A DNA stretch of 64,000 nt, from contig JADFUC010001889.1 of NCBI GenBank assembly GCA_019722365.1, forward strand, positions 2,728,001 to 2,792,000, in the 5' to 3' direction. The first letter of the stretch is position 1. Each line of letters opens with the position of its first letter. Of the stretch, positions 23,401 to 36,440 are shown one piece after another. The notes below the pieces were generated by a model. That model was not told the origin of the DNA, did not search any database, and saw only the letters and a list, made by a program, of their open reading frames with translations. The DNA comes from Lithospermum erythrorhizon. Its lineage: Eukaryota > Streptophyta > Magnoliopsida > Boraginales > Boraginaceae. The position numbers and the translations under genes are program-made.

Positions 23401-24329
23401 AAATATTCTGGAGGAGATTCTTGGAGTTAGTAAAGGCAGTGGTGATAATTACAAGAATTGGTTTGATAAGGGAAAATTGTTCAAACCAAAAGAAGATACC
23501 AAGAATTTGTCGGGGAAGGTTAGGTCCGCCCGTCGAAACGAGAAGAGCAGCGATTGGTCGTGACGAAGGAGGAGCAAAGTATGGTATTGTCGTTGTTGTG
23601 GAAAGAAGGTCATATTGCTCCATATTATTTACAAATATATGGACCAAGAGCCGTATCGACCTCGTAAAACTCGGTGAGTCAAAGAGGTGAATATTGTTAG
23701 CCAATTTAGCACACCTCTTGAAAGCTTGTCGGCCGAATCAGTTGGTACTTTGATAGTGGTTGTTCGAAGACACATATGAAAGCGAGGTAAGAAAGCTTAT
23801 CTTACTCAAATTTTCTCAACAAGGTGATCATGTCCTTTTTGTTGATAAAGGTAAAGGAAAAATTATCGGCAAAGGGAAGTTGAATGTTAAGTATGCCCAC
23901 ATTTAGCCCGATGTTCTCTTGATAGAAGGGTTCTTACAAATGTCGTTAGTATAAATTGATTATGTGATAATGACATCAAAGTTTTCTTTGCTGAGAGGGT
24001 GCAGTCAATGACTCGGTCACTAGAAACCGGTTATGCATGGAGCAGTCGTTGACAATTGCTACATGTGACTGCATGAAACTCACGTACATTAGGAAGATTT
24101 GAGGATGTAAATTATGACCTGAAGTTAGGTCATCACCCAACTATAAAATATTCGAGAGAGTATTTCAAAATTTCGAGGAATACCACCGTTTGATGCTCGA
24201 AGACCCGAGCATGTGGAGAGTGCGGATTGGAAAAGCAGACCAAGAGTTGCCACCGGGGAAAGGCTGCAGCGAGGTGAGTCGCTGACTTCGTGTACTTGAT
24301 TGATGCACACATGGGTTCCTATGGGACTA

Positions 24330-25016
24330 TCTGGAAGTTAACATAGGAGGCAAGTATGTCTATGTGTGTCGATGATTTCTCGTATGCATGGGTTGAGTTT
24401 CTTGAAAAATCTAACTGCGTTTGAGGTGGTTAAGAAAGCTAATCTTAGTTGAAATGAGAAGGAATGACATGTTGTCGGATCGAGGGAGTGACCATGGTAA
24501 AGAGTTTGAAAATTCAAAATTTACTGAGTTCTGTGCTGATGAAGGAATTACTCATGAATTCTCCGCTCCTATCACACCACAACAAAATGGTGTCGTTGAA
24601 AGGAAGAATCGAACTATTCAAGAGATGGCACGATTCGTGATTAAATCTTTGGCATATTCCTCTCGAGTTTTTGGGCCGAGGCTACTCGGCCTTTACTGTC
24701 GCACATCCATAATCGCATCCTTCTACGACCAATTAAAACAACATACATTATGAAAAAATGGAGGAAAGCCAAATGTTCGATATTTTAATGTATTGGTAGT
24801 TTGTGCTATAATAACTGCGACCGTGAACCAAGGCAGAAATTTGATGTCAAAAGTGATGAAGGCATATTCTTGGGATACTCACGACATAGTAGGGCTCTAC
24901 GTGTGTTCAACAAAAGGACTCAGGTGGTCATGGAGTCTATAAATGTGAAGGTTCTGGACTCAGGAGTTGAGATGAATGAAGAACACACAGATGTAAAACA
25001 CATCGATGACGGTTGA
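24330..25016 (+). pseudogene. Copia integrase remnant
   Basis: Contains DRGSDHGKEFEN, the block around the second catalytic acidic residue, then APITPQQNGVVERKNRTIQE with the catalytic glutamate region. The C-terminal block GIFLGYSRHSRALRVFNKRT follows. The first acidic residue region is broken by stops. Confidence 0.85.
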
Positions 25017-25279
25017 ATTGACCGACAAGGAACATGTTCTTTGATAAGCGAGAGTGTTGATGGCGTGTGATGACGGTCGGCTTATATATATGACCGGTCG
25101 AATTAGGAAAAGACCACCTGTTGACAACATTATTGGAGAAATTGATCAAGGTGTTACAACAAGAAGGAAAGAACTAATGGACTACAGAAAAATGGTTGGC
25201 CTTATTGGAGAAAACTATTTCATATCTAAAGTAAGACTAAAAGAGAATAATTGATAGAAGTCCTCAAAAGGCGAGCCGC

Positions 25280-26860
25280 AGGATAAATGCCATGCAAGAT
25301 AAATTGCTCACGGGTTTCAAAGAAATGATGTGGCTAGGAGAAGCATTGCCCAGACCGGGATCATAATGTCATAGGAACAAAGTAGTCTTCAAAAAGCAGT
25401 CGATGAGCAAGCGTTGTTACTAGAAATAAAGCAAGGTTAGTGGCACAAGGATACTCACGGTTGAAGATTAGCAGGCCGAGGAAACTTTTGCCCCGGTTTC
25501 CAGGTTGGAGGCTATACATCTTCTTCTTAGCTTAGCATGCTTGATGAAGTTCAAATTATACCAAATGGATGTGAAAAATACATTTTTGAATGGTGTGGTT
25601 GAAGAAGAAGTATATATAGAGTAGCAGCAGTTGCCCCAACGTATACGGAGGCTAGAGAAAGCTCACCTTTCAGCGAAGCCTCTCAAGCGTGGTACAAAAA
25701 GAGAGACTAAAAGTCGCAGTAACGAGGAATATGCGTGGAGGAAGCGGCGAACTCTCTTTATTAAATATGAAAATTTCAAATTGATGGTAACCTGAAATCT
25801 ATGTCGATGACATAATATTTGGAGGGATATACGAGCGACTAATGCGATGGTTTGTCCAACCGGATGGAGTCGGAGTTCGAGATGGTATGGTTGGTGAGCT
25901 AAATTGTACTACGGGATTCCATGTTAGGCGAGATGAAAGGCGGCATTTTCATATCTCGGTCAGTATGCGAGAACTTAGTAAAAGTTTGGTCTTGAAAATA
26001 GCAGTCGAGAAGAGGACACACACTTTCTGACTCGTGAAGAAGTCGATAAAGATAGATGGCAATTCGATTAGAGCATAAGAGAAATATAGGCATGATAGGG
26101 AGAGCCCCTTACCACCATCTGTGCCATGGCTTGAGACGGATATTACGTATTCGGTTGGAGTATGTGCGGTTCGAAAGCCAATCTAAGGAAAACCATCTAA
26201 ATCAAGTCAGAGAGGATGCGTCAAATATGTGAATGATGCTTGTGGTTATGGTCTCTTGTATTCATTTGATACTAACTTGACTTCTTTGTAGGGTTTTGTG
26301 ATGGTGATTAAATTTGGACATCTTGAAGATAGAAAAATCACATCTGGAGGATGTTTATTTTAAGGGGAATAACCGTGTCTGGTTCGGCCAAGAAGCAAAA
26401 CTCAATTTAAGTTGTCTCTGACCCGAAATTTGAATCATAGCGGTAGTAGCGGTTGTACACAACTCTTGTGGATGCAGCAGAATAATGTCAAGCCGAGGTG
26501 CTATGGCTCTTTATTATGGCGACTTGAGTGCCGTCAATATTTCCAAAGAATCTTGTGCACACATCTCACGAACCAAACGTCGATATTAGGCACCATTTCA
26601 TCAGGAAACTTGTTGAAGACAAAGTAATTTCCTTGGAACATGTGAGTATAGACAAGCCCAGTACGACAAATATTTTTTAATACAGCTTTGGATGCGACTA
26701 AGTTCAAATTCTTGAGATTACTACTCTTGGATTATGTGTTATTGACAAATAGCAGCCAGCGAATGATTGTAGCGCTCAGGGGTATGAGGTTGATGCAGTG
26801 TTACAAGCGGAGGATGGAGAAGCAGATATTCTCGAAATCTTGATCTGAGTGTTATAACTA
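25280..26860 (+). pseudogene. Copia reverse transcriptase/RNase H remnant
   Basis: Reads LYQMDVKNTFLNGVVEEEVY near 25550-25620, the block with the first catalytic aspartate. YVDDIIFG follows at 25800-25823 with both YxDD aspartates kept. The intervening frame is shifted several times. The RNase H part, to about 26860, is weakly recognisable. Confidence 0.8.
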
Positions 26861-27170
26861 TTGACATATGTCGAGAGGTTAATTTTTTGATGAATTTGTT
26901 TTGGCGGGGAAATCTTGAAAGAAGTTAATTCTCGATTTAATGGCAAATGGGGTTCATTAATTATGGTAAGTCCTTGTCTGAACCACCGCATTTCTTATTA
27001 GGTACTTGATTACCGTAAAACAGTTTTTCAAAAATAAAATAACCGTTAACCTCTTGAAAATCTGTATTTTTCCCTCTCGCAATTCTCCTGATCTCAAACA
27101 TAAATATCTTCTCTTTTTACTCACAAATTTCAGCAAATCCTTTCCCAAAATCTCATAAAACTTAAGCAAC

Positions 27171-29300
27171 GATGGTGAAAACTTCGAAGAGGCGCCGTCG
27201 GAAAAGTGGTGAAGGCAAAAGAAGGATGTTGGTTCGGTGATGATAAATGCATGGAGGTTGAACCACCAATTGTGAATCAAGAAGACGAGAAAGAGGAAAG
27301 GGTGGAAGTAAAACCCACATTTGAAGTGAGTATGGAGGAAGAAACGGTTTTACGTCAGCTCGTCGAGAAGTATACCCTATTGATATACCGAAATACACAA
27401 GGGAGGAGTACCCTTAATTCACAACAATTATTTGTTGTGGGTTGGTCCCACAATTCGAGAACTTCGACAACGAGGCCAGTAAAATTAGCGTGGAAATGAT
27501 GTTATTTGGTGGGTAGAAGTCCCGAAGATGAAATTAATGTTGAGGAAGACATTATTGGAGAAGAGGTTGCTCCGATTGTTGAAGAAAGAGTCATTGACTC
27601 TTGGGTTGATAAGATGTCATTGCGGTCATGTGAGATCATACATTGAATTCATCACGCTAAAGACACCTAGGGTAAAATTCTTTGAGCCAGTATTGTGTGA
27701 AAAATCTGGATGAATTCGCATGTTGATTAAATTGACTTTAGGTATGGAGGTTTCGAACAGCGAAGGTTTGGGTGTTGATGTTGTCGTTATAGAGGGACAT
27801 CATTGGATAGAATTTGAATTCATCCTGAGAGAGGGAGATTTCTTTGAACCATCATCGATGACTACATCAAAGAACTGCTTGTTGGTGAGATATGGATCTT
27901 GACATATCATTGTTGGTGAGCAAAGAGCACATGGCCCGCTAAAGACAACGTGAAGGGTGTGACACCAAATGTCATTAACTCTTTGTCTTTGAGACAGTGA
28001 AGGGTTGGAGAGATCAGGCGTTCCACAGAAAAGAAAGTAAAATTCCACATGATATAAACCATACAGGTGATGGCAGATACTTGCGGAGCCCATAGACCTC
28101 AAGAGAAAGTCTTTTCCGGGGAAAGATGTTTTAAGAACTCGAGAATCCAGGATCTTTGTGTTATTTGTGATGGGAGGGAGGAAGATGAAATTTGGAATGA
28201 GAAATAAGAGGATTCCACGAAATCTTTGCAGTATCCGTTCTTATTAATGTCTTTGGACTCACGAGGAGGAAGAAGCGGATGGAGGTTTATTGGTAGTCGA
28301 GTATAGTAGGCGAAATGTTATACGAGGGCTACCAAGAAGAACCCAAATATTATGGGCATTTTGGAAGGAAAGTCGTACTTGACGTTCTGACGATTAGTCC
28401 CTGCTTGCAGCGTTGGTGTTGAGGAGATTTATTTGCGAGCATGACTAAAGGATATTGATGATCGTGCAAATGCCAAGCTATCTGAGGTAACCTTGAAATT
28501 TCACTTTTGATTTCTCTTAAAAGGTATTAATGACTATTTTAGAAACTTGATAGGTGTTACGGGCCTGACTTGTAACTATATAATATTGTCGAGTGTGCGG
28601 GGGGGGTGCCATTTGTGACTTGCTTTGAAAAGGACTTACCTCCCAAATTGAGTGTTAAGTATGCGGGTTTTTCATAAAGTTGGTGTAGTAATTAGATTCC
28701 TACCACTTCCGCGCTCTGGTGTCTTTGAGTCGTTGGCTAGGGTTTTTTACTATGATAGAAGCGCTAGCCTCATTATGATTTAGGCAGATTCTTTTTTTAT
28801 CAAAGCGTACAACATGCTCGGTCATCTTGTTCTAAAACCCATAGCCTATCACTGGCATGATATGCAGCGTTCTTGAAACCCAGAGAAGAAGATATCGACT
28901 ACAATATGAGGCTTTGGCTTGGGCAAATTGCGATCCCAGGCTTCATGGAAGGTACTGCATGTTGTTGATATACCACTTAGCATGTTGATGTTGGTGGGCT
29001 TCGAGGCGTCTTGATGGGACAATCCGACTTATGAGGCCGAGATTCGGTATTTGGATAGGGTGAATCGATGCAGCGCGCTAGGAAACACGTGTTGAGCGCG
29101 TTTGAGGAGGCTTAAGTGGAGAAGATTATCCGGATGTTGATCAGCGGTAGTGACAATGGTGCGGATATGCACCGATCTTGATATTGCTCCGGTGTCCGTA
29201 TACCCGATAACAGATAATGTGTTTTTAGGAGGTTTAGGCATGTTTTTAGGACAAATAGGGAAAGATGTCCGGATGGAGAACCTGTGGTGGTCCATTTTAA
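27171..29300 (+). pseudogene. Extra region between pol and 3' LTR
   Basis: Opens with MVKTSKRRRRKSGEGKRRML, a strongly basic start. In a shifted frame it continues acidic (EDEKEERVEVKP, then EDEINVEEDIIGEEVAPIVE) and is broken by many stops up to the 3' LTR. I do not recognise the product. SIRE elements are known for an additional open region here, sometimes called env-like; captured host sequence is the alternative. A hydrophobic frame at 29307-29495 lies just before the LTR but I cannot tie it to a protein. Confidence 0.45.
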
Positions 29301-29490
29301 ATTTGTTTGTTTAATTTGGATGTTTTGGTGGTATTAGCCATTATGGCTTTTTTTGTTTTTTATAGCTTTTCTTTAGCCATCATTTTAATATTTGTGATGT
29401 CATATGGACTAATGTTTGTGTTCATATTCCATCTTATGTATTTATTTGTGGTTGTTCACATTTATTTTGATTTAAGATTATATACAGTGG

Positions 29491-30292
29491 TGTGACTAAC
29501 GTGAAGTTCTCGAGATTTGTCGAGAGAAAAACACCCAAATTAGTCGGACAGTCTTTAGGTTAGTGCTTGGCCTTCGAGGCATAGTAGATATTTGGAAGAA
29601 GATATTGTTTTCTTTTTATGAAGAAAATCTCTTGAGATATGATTTGATTGATGGAAAAGTTCTTTGGGCGTAATTAGGAAGATTCACCGTCTATAATAAA
29701 AGGAAGGAAAGGACGAATGCATTGAATATTTTACAAGATGGAAGTTATTTTATGCGCTTGTTTGTCTTTCTGTTATATAAAGAGAGGCCTACATGAGGAC
29801 CTAGTTCCTTTGAAAAAAGAGGGTACACTTTTGTATTTTGTGAGATTTGAGAGTTTATTTTATTGTAGGCTGAATGTCTGAGTGTTCTATAAACTCGTTT
29901 AGTTTGTACAAGCCCCATTGTTAACACCTGTTCACAACCGGTCGCCTTTCGGTGATTACCACGTGGTGAGACATAGTAGGGATAGTAGTGTGCTTGAGAG
30001 GATAGGTGTATTGAAGTCGGGAAGATTCTGGAGTCATACATAGAGATAGGGGTAGAATAGGCGAAGAAGAATGGGAAAACAATGAAGTATAAATCTTTAT
30101 TTGTAATTACAAATGTCATATAGCGGAATCATATTGGGTAGGCGCCCCAGGACTGGAGTCTTCTGTTAGCGCTAAGAATGGATTACCAAGTTGTCGTATT
30201 TTTACTTTTATCCGCAGTCTTTATTTTATTACTCTTAAGTATCGAGCTAGTTATAGTGTTGGTAATTGGTGTATTTGTGATTGATAGTTCGA
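29491..30292 (+). repeat. 3' LTR of SIRE-like element
   Basis: Diverged copy of 21209-22058, starting TGTGACTAAC. The TATA-like string tatataaaga near 29775 matches tatataaagg of the 5' copy, so promoter position is shared. Confidence 0.75.
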
Positions 30293-30865
30293 AGTGAGCA
30301 ATTCTGACTTTTTCAGGAAAGAATGATTCAAAATCTCTAGCATAGCCTAACAAGCTAACGTCAGGTGATTCAAGGAAATATACAACATACTAACAATAAT
30401 ATGCATGTTATTAATCAACACATGTGAATTTGTCTTTTTATGGTGGGGCTTGTCTCCTTGCTTTAGAACTTCATTATTCAAAATATACAACATACTAACA
30501 ATAAAAAACTTGTTCACCAAAAATAAAGACTTCATTATTTTTTAATTATATTATAAAGTCACCAGTATAATCTACTAATACGTACTTAGGTACATTTTTT
30601 AAGTTACCATTGAAGCAATAGTAAATAAATAATGGCAGGATTAACCTCTTTAAAATCTTTAAAGGACTATCCCCGAGATATTATTTTGATTATTGTATCC
30701 TTACATGTGATATTAATCTACCATAGTTTTCATATTTAATATTATATTAATCTATTAACCTTTTTAGTTTTAGTGTTTGAGATTATCTATTCTGAAATAT
30801 GTTATTTCAACAATAATAATAATGAAATAAATGAATTGGACCGTGTTGGTAGCGCGTGTCACCTT
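30293..30865. other. Spacer with an imperfect direct repeat
   Basis: atatacaacatactaacaat occurs near 30379 and again near 30482. No gene seen. Confidence 0.6.
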
Positions 30866-31117
30866 TGATAAGTGGAAGTTAGTTAGTTGGAGCCGGTTGG
30901 ATTATGAGCTAAATAGATTGAACATCAATAGCAACTAATTATTAATTAATTAGATAGTTAGTTATTGTTGAAAGTCAGTGTTTAAATACATGAGAGGCCG
31001 TCGTCATTTAATGATTATCTGATTCCCAATTTAGATACTCACTAACTTTCCCGATCGATTTCTCACAGAACCACTAGTTCATTTCTTCGTAAATTCAATC
31101 GATCATGAATAATAACA
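30866..31117 (+). repeat. 5' LTR of second copia element
   Basis: Ends gaataataaca directly before the primer-binding site. The left limit TGATAAGTGG is set by comparison with TGACAAGTGT of the 3' copy. Confidence 0.75.
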
Positions 31118-31129
31118 TGGTATTAGAGC
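31118..31129 (+). other. Primer-binding site, one mismatch
   Basis: TGGTATTAGAGC immediately follows the LTR. It differs by one base from the usual copia site. Confidence 0.8.
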
Positions 31130-31302
31130 GCAGGGAGATAATGAAGATCATCATCATGGCGATCATCTTCATTTCGATCATGAATTAACTTCAAAATCAA
31201 AACAAATCCGAATTCGTATTGAATCGGCTCTTCTGAAAAACACGAGCGTCGAAACCGAAAAAGCCTTGGTCGTCACAAAATGTCTTAATTAGATGTGATA
31301 TG

Positions 31303-33677
31303 CAGTGAAAATATAGATGGCGCTCGGGTGGAGGCGCCGTCTAAATTAACTTAAACGGTGCTTGTGCGGCCGTCTAAATAGGCGACAACGGCGTCGTCTT
31401 GGTAGAGAAAATTTTTATAAAAATAATTTTTTCTGTTAAAACCTACTAGCATTACAAATTAATATTAGCTAAATTAATTGAATTCTTTTATTAAACAAAA
31501 GCAAATACCATCGATTATAATTTTCAATCTAAACAAAATCAAAAGGGGTTCAACGAAGCCTACTGCATTTCATATTTGCTATGTGCATTAGATTGGGGCA
31601 TCAAAAAAAATGGCACAATGTTAATAAATAAAGAAAATAATAATAAAAATTCCTACTTTTCTATCCACGAAGGCCATATAAACCACGATAAATATATGTG
31701 AATGAACTACAAATATAACATGGGAATCATGGAATGTTTGACAGAATCTTTCGTTAATATATGTCTTGTATGCTATAATGCTTATCTTTTCTGATAAGAG
31801 AATAAAAGTATGTGGAACTACGGAAAAATATGAACTAATCGATATGTTAAAATAAATGAAAGTAAATTCAAATAGTAATATAATATTCATGAAATTCAAT
31901 TCTAGATTTAGTTGCTGCTTAACTACCTATTCTATCTATTAATAGTTCTTCTATTAGGTTCACAAGAAACAAATACTTATTAGTGTTAAATCTGTAAATT
32001 TTCTACGTTTTCTAGTTGCTTGAAGGTATATATTTGATGCATAATAAACGTAGGTAGCACCAAATGATATCCCTAGGAAAAGCAATGTAAAAAAATTTCC
32101 AAACTTCGTTATAAAGCGATATAAGTAACATATAACTTACAAACGTCGTTCCTTGATTAAAGCGCCTTAGCTATTTCAATGAATTCTGGCTTGAAATACG
32201 AGGATGTAAGAATAAGAAATACAATAAAATGAAGTTGTGGAAAATAAAGTAGATTAATAAGTTGTATGGATAAGATAGAAAGCTAAAAATAATACTAGTT
32301 ACCGTTATAGATGGAGAAGAGACGAATCGACAACTTTATCCTCGCAAACCTCAGCAAATTTAAGGAATAAAAATTGTTCAATTTCGAATTTAAACCTTAA
32401 TCAATCAAGAAATAAAAATTCAAGCGAAAAATCAACCGATATCGAAATGCTCGAACTAATGGCTAAATAGGTACGATTAGGAAGAACACTTATAAAAAAT
32501 ATTTCTAGAAAAAAGAAGAACACAAAGTTGAGTTAAAAATCTTGCTAGAAAGATTAACTAGAAGAATAACTTAGAAGCCTTACAATTATTATCTTTTCTG
32601 ATGAACTCAAACCATTAAAATCACTTAACGCTTAGCGATTACCTTAATCTCCCCAATTATCAAAAGATTTTCATATCCTTTCTTTTCTGCTTTGAAACAT
32701 TTGATCGGCGTATATAAGAGTCTGACATCTACGTATAATGCATAAAAATTTCAAATAGTTGTATATCGTTAACATTTAACTCAAAATTTTGAAATTTCTC
32801 ATAAATATGTAGCTTCTACTTACCGCTCAGTGGAACTACATAAATAAACTATAGCAATCCAAAAATTTTATCATTATAAATGATGCAAAAACTAGATTCA
32901 ATCGCCACAAAAATTGAAACAAATTAGCTCTGCATATGGAGCATATACGATTATTACTTGATGGTTTGATATCTCAACGATATTTAAATCAATTAATTTC
33001 CAAAATTTCTCAAAATCTCAAACTAAAAACTACAAACTATCGAAAGAACTAATAAAATAAAAAGCTGATATGTTTCTCGATAATTGAAAATTAATAAATA
33101 ATCCAACTTAATAATAAAATAAAACATTCGTTTAATAATTGGGTAATCTCGGAAAAATCAAAACTTTAGTTCAAATACATAATAATCAAACATTCGATTT
33201 AATAATGTGGTTTAATCCTAACCCTAAATATGAAACTACCTTTTTAGTTTTCCTTGGGAGATTTCGTTAGTGAGATCGGACATCCCAGAAATGATTGTCA
33301 CGACTTGGGTTTTGTCGATTTTTGAGGTGGAGGGGGGAGGATCAGATCGACGAGGGGTGAGGAGAAAGGAGATTGGTTTCCTTCTTACTTCCTTTATCCA
33401 AAATTATTATCCCGATTTAAATATACATAACCCTTTAAACCATTGAAAACCAATAGAAAAGGAGAAAGGGATGAAGAAAAGAAGGGTGGAGGCTTTGAAT
33501 GTATGTGTTAGATACACAGATTAGGGTTGATTTAATTTTCTTGCTTGAACCATGATAGTTTATAATTTAACTTGGACATCGACGAAAACTAACTGTCTTG
33601 AGTGCCTCTTAGGCGGCGTTTTTTTTGTAATGAGGTCTAAGTAGGCATCGTCTAAAGATGTTATTTTTATAGTAGTG
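31303..33677. mobile_element. CACTA-like non-autonomous DNA transposon
   Basis: The right end reads tagtg in the plus strand, i.e. CACTACTATAAAAATAACAT inward from the end on the minus strand. The left end is cagtgaaaatatagatgg. Both subterminal regions repeat a gccgtctaaa / cgtctaag motif in opposite orientation, as in plant CACTA elements. The interior encodes no transposase I can recognise. Flanking trinucleotides do not match, so the ends are probable rather than proven. Confidence 0.5.
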
Positions 33678-34299
33678 AATCCAAATCAGTCCAATTTTAC
33701 TAATTGACTCAGAGATTTCATTAATTCGGCTCGAATTTTGTTAATGCGACATCAAATTTTGCTAATTGAGTGCATTTCGGTCTCGATCCCTTGCCGAACT
33801 TCATCACTGAGATCATCCTAACTTCTACGTTACGTTCCTTAGCTATGCTAAATCAGAACAATCTTAAATCCTTGGAGCGTTATGTGGAAATTTCATAAAT
33901 GTGAAGAATAAGCTTGGTTTTGTTAATGGAGGCAATCCTCAATCCTCTTAATCACCGCTCTTAATTTGCCTTGATAGGATAGTTATAATGGGATGGTTAT
34001 TACATGGTTGCCGCTTCTATTGAGCATTGATATTCTTTGAAAGTATTATCTTTGTAAAGCTGGGTGAAATGTGACTTGATTCTTGAACTTCGTATGCACA
34101 AACTAATCGTACACGATTGTATCAAATTCAAATAGATCCCAGCATTAATCTCTGAGTAAATGGATTACATGTATTTTACTCAACCTTGAGGAGGAGCTTT
34201 GGGATGAGTATATTTCAATATGATTGTTTGGTGGATTCCTCATTCATGTGTCTACAATATTACTGACATCAACAAATAATTAAAATAGTTTCACTTTTC

Positions 34300-34900
34300 A
34301 TTTAAAACACTTGGTTACGCTTGTCCAAGTTGTCTAAGGCCACAGGTGTAGGAAGTTTTTCACGCTACCGTCACACTAAATTTGTTGCTCCTTTTGACCT
34401 CATTTATATAGACACACGGGCCTTTACCATACACAAACTTATAATGGTTTTCCTACTTAGCAACAATTGTTGATGACTACGCTAGATCACGTGGACATAC
34501 CTCGCTTAGTAATTCTTTTCACATGCTTAAGCCTCTGCCAGCAACAAACACAATTAGGCTAAGGTGAGGAATCATAGAAGTGATAATGCACGAGTTTTGG
34601 AAAAACTATCCTTGATCTTATGCTAGTCAAGGTATTGCTCCTTGATCTAGATTTATTACCCATACTCCACTTTGAAACAAAATGGTATTTGTAGAGAAAA
34701 GAATAAACATCTTCTTGAAACTTCCAGGCTACATTCTTTCCAATCAGTTGCCCGATCACTTAGTGGGGAAATTCTTACTCACAACTACATATCTCGTCAA
34801 TAGATTTCCCTTCCACTTCCGTTGAATAATATCTCACGTTCCAAAGGCTGTTCAAAATTGTACCTACCTATGAAGTGTTTAATGAGCTTTGGATCTTGTA
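34300..34900 (+). pseudogene. Copia integrase remnant
   Basis: The plus strand can be read as FDLIYIDTRAF and then TIVDDYARSR, matching the copia integrase block D-L-I-H-x-D and T-I-V-D-D-Y-S-R. Near 34660 a tract resembles the T-P-x-Q-N-G-x-V-E-R-K block, then YLVNRFPFHF. Stops and shifts separate the parts. Confidence 0.75.
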
Positions 34901-35599
34901 ATAAATGTTTCTACTAATAAACTGGCGAGAGGAAAGAAGTTTGACAATGAGGGGAAGAGTGTGTGTATTCATTTGGATATCATTTGAAGAAAGAAAGCAT
35001 TTAAGCACCAAGACCTTGAAACCAAAGCGAGGTTCACGGCCGAAGATGTTACCTTTCATGAACATTGTTATCCTTTCTTGCTGATTACATTCTACCAACT
35101 AATATGTCTCCTTTGCATGTGATTCTGATGAGTTTCCTAGCTTCTTACTACGCTTGATACTTGATCATATAGTATCTCGGCCACGCCCTTCGTGAGACAA
35201 TAGATAGCAATCGTGGTATCTCATTTATTTCGTGAGACAATATGATCACTGTGATACTCTTTGTATGATTCCTCCCGAGCATAAATAAGATTCTTCTGCA
35301 TTGCACCTTCGTCTTCTCAGCTTATAACACCTGTTTTGCACCTTTATCTACTACTAATCACACTAGTTCTAATACTATTCACTGCACTTATAAGATCTAG
35401 ACAACATACAACTCCTATGTATACGAGATTATGTGATATAGTGTACAAAGGGCTGGTCCCGAACTAAATCTGAGAGTATTTAAACACAAATAATATGCAG
35501 TACTGTCACATGCTCATTTATGCGAACCTAAAACATACAAATAGTATCGAGGATCTCTAGGTAGGTTGAAGCTACGAATAGTGAGATCAATGCTTTAAC

Positions 35600-36440
35600 T
35601 GATTAATGTGCTTGAGATTTTATGTCTTTGCCACATGCAAAGAAATATATTTCTTGTAAATGGATTTATGAGATCAAGCTTAAAAGGGCGTCAGTTTATT
35701 GAAACTCTGAGGCAAAGTTGGTTGCCAAAGGGTTTACACACAAATATGGCATAAATTATGTTGAAACTTTTTCACTGTAGTGAGAAATAGCCGCCGTGAG
35801 TGTATTTTGTCCATTTATGTTGCCCAACAAAATGGCCTTTATTCAGTTAGACATAAATAATGCCTTCATAATGCTTTGTCTCCATGAAGAGGTATATACG
35901 ACCTTTAGAAGGAATTCATGTGCAGAGTTAAAATTGAAAGTCACTTTATGGCTTGAAAAGCAATGTATCAGCAATGAACAAAGCTTAGTAATAGTTGCTA
36001 CAACAGGGTTTTCCTGCCGATCTATGAATAGTACTCACTTTATTACATTCATGATCGAGATAGCACCGTCGTTGTTGATTTTGTAGATAACATTTTAGTC
36101 ACAAGTTCTAATACGAAAGGAGTTAATTCTTGGCATCTCTGTAATACTTTCAACATTAAGGACCTAGGTAAATCATGCTACTTCCTTGGATTTGAAGGAT
36201 CACACCTCTTTGCGGGGTTAACTTTATTCGTATCCGCAGTTAAGTTTGCTGTGAATTGTGCTTGACGATTAATTAACTAACTACTAGTACTAAAGATAAG
36301 GATGCTCGCACACCGTTACCTCACCGATCTGAGCTTACCCGGATAGGGGTAACTTGTTTGCAAGATACTGAATATTATAGGAGTATGGGTAAAATTTGAA
36401 TTGAACTTTCTCGCTAATACTAGGCCTAATCTATAGATTC
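35600..36440 (+). pseudogene. Copia reverse transcriptase remnant
   Basis: Reads SCKWIYEIK and then KLVAKGFTHKYGINYVETF at 35655-35772, followed by AFIQLDINNAFIMLCLHEEV near 35830-35894 with the first catalytic aspartate. The end, IYLANTRPNL-like, is cut by the LTR at 36441. Confidence 0.8.

Larger units (their letters stand above)
21209..30292 (+). mobile_element. Ty1/copia element, SIRE-like lineage, degenerate
   Basis: Two diverged LTRs of about 800-850 bp (21209-22058 and 29491-30292) bracket an internal domain. That domain has a primer-binding site complementary to initiator tRNA-Met, then gag, integrase, reverse transcriptase and RNase H in copia order. SIRE lineage is inferred from the gag C-terminal motif ending in KGLKMMN and from about 2 kb of extra sequence between pol and the 3' LTR. 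All frames are interrupted and the LTRs carry many substitutions and indels, so the insertion is old. No clean target duplication was found. Confidence 0.8.

Noticed and set aside
31621..31899. Minus-strand 92-codon hydrophobic frame
   Set aside because: AT-rich sequence inside the CACTA-like element. The composition is typical of chance frames in AT-rich DNA and no transposase motif is present.
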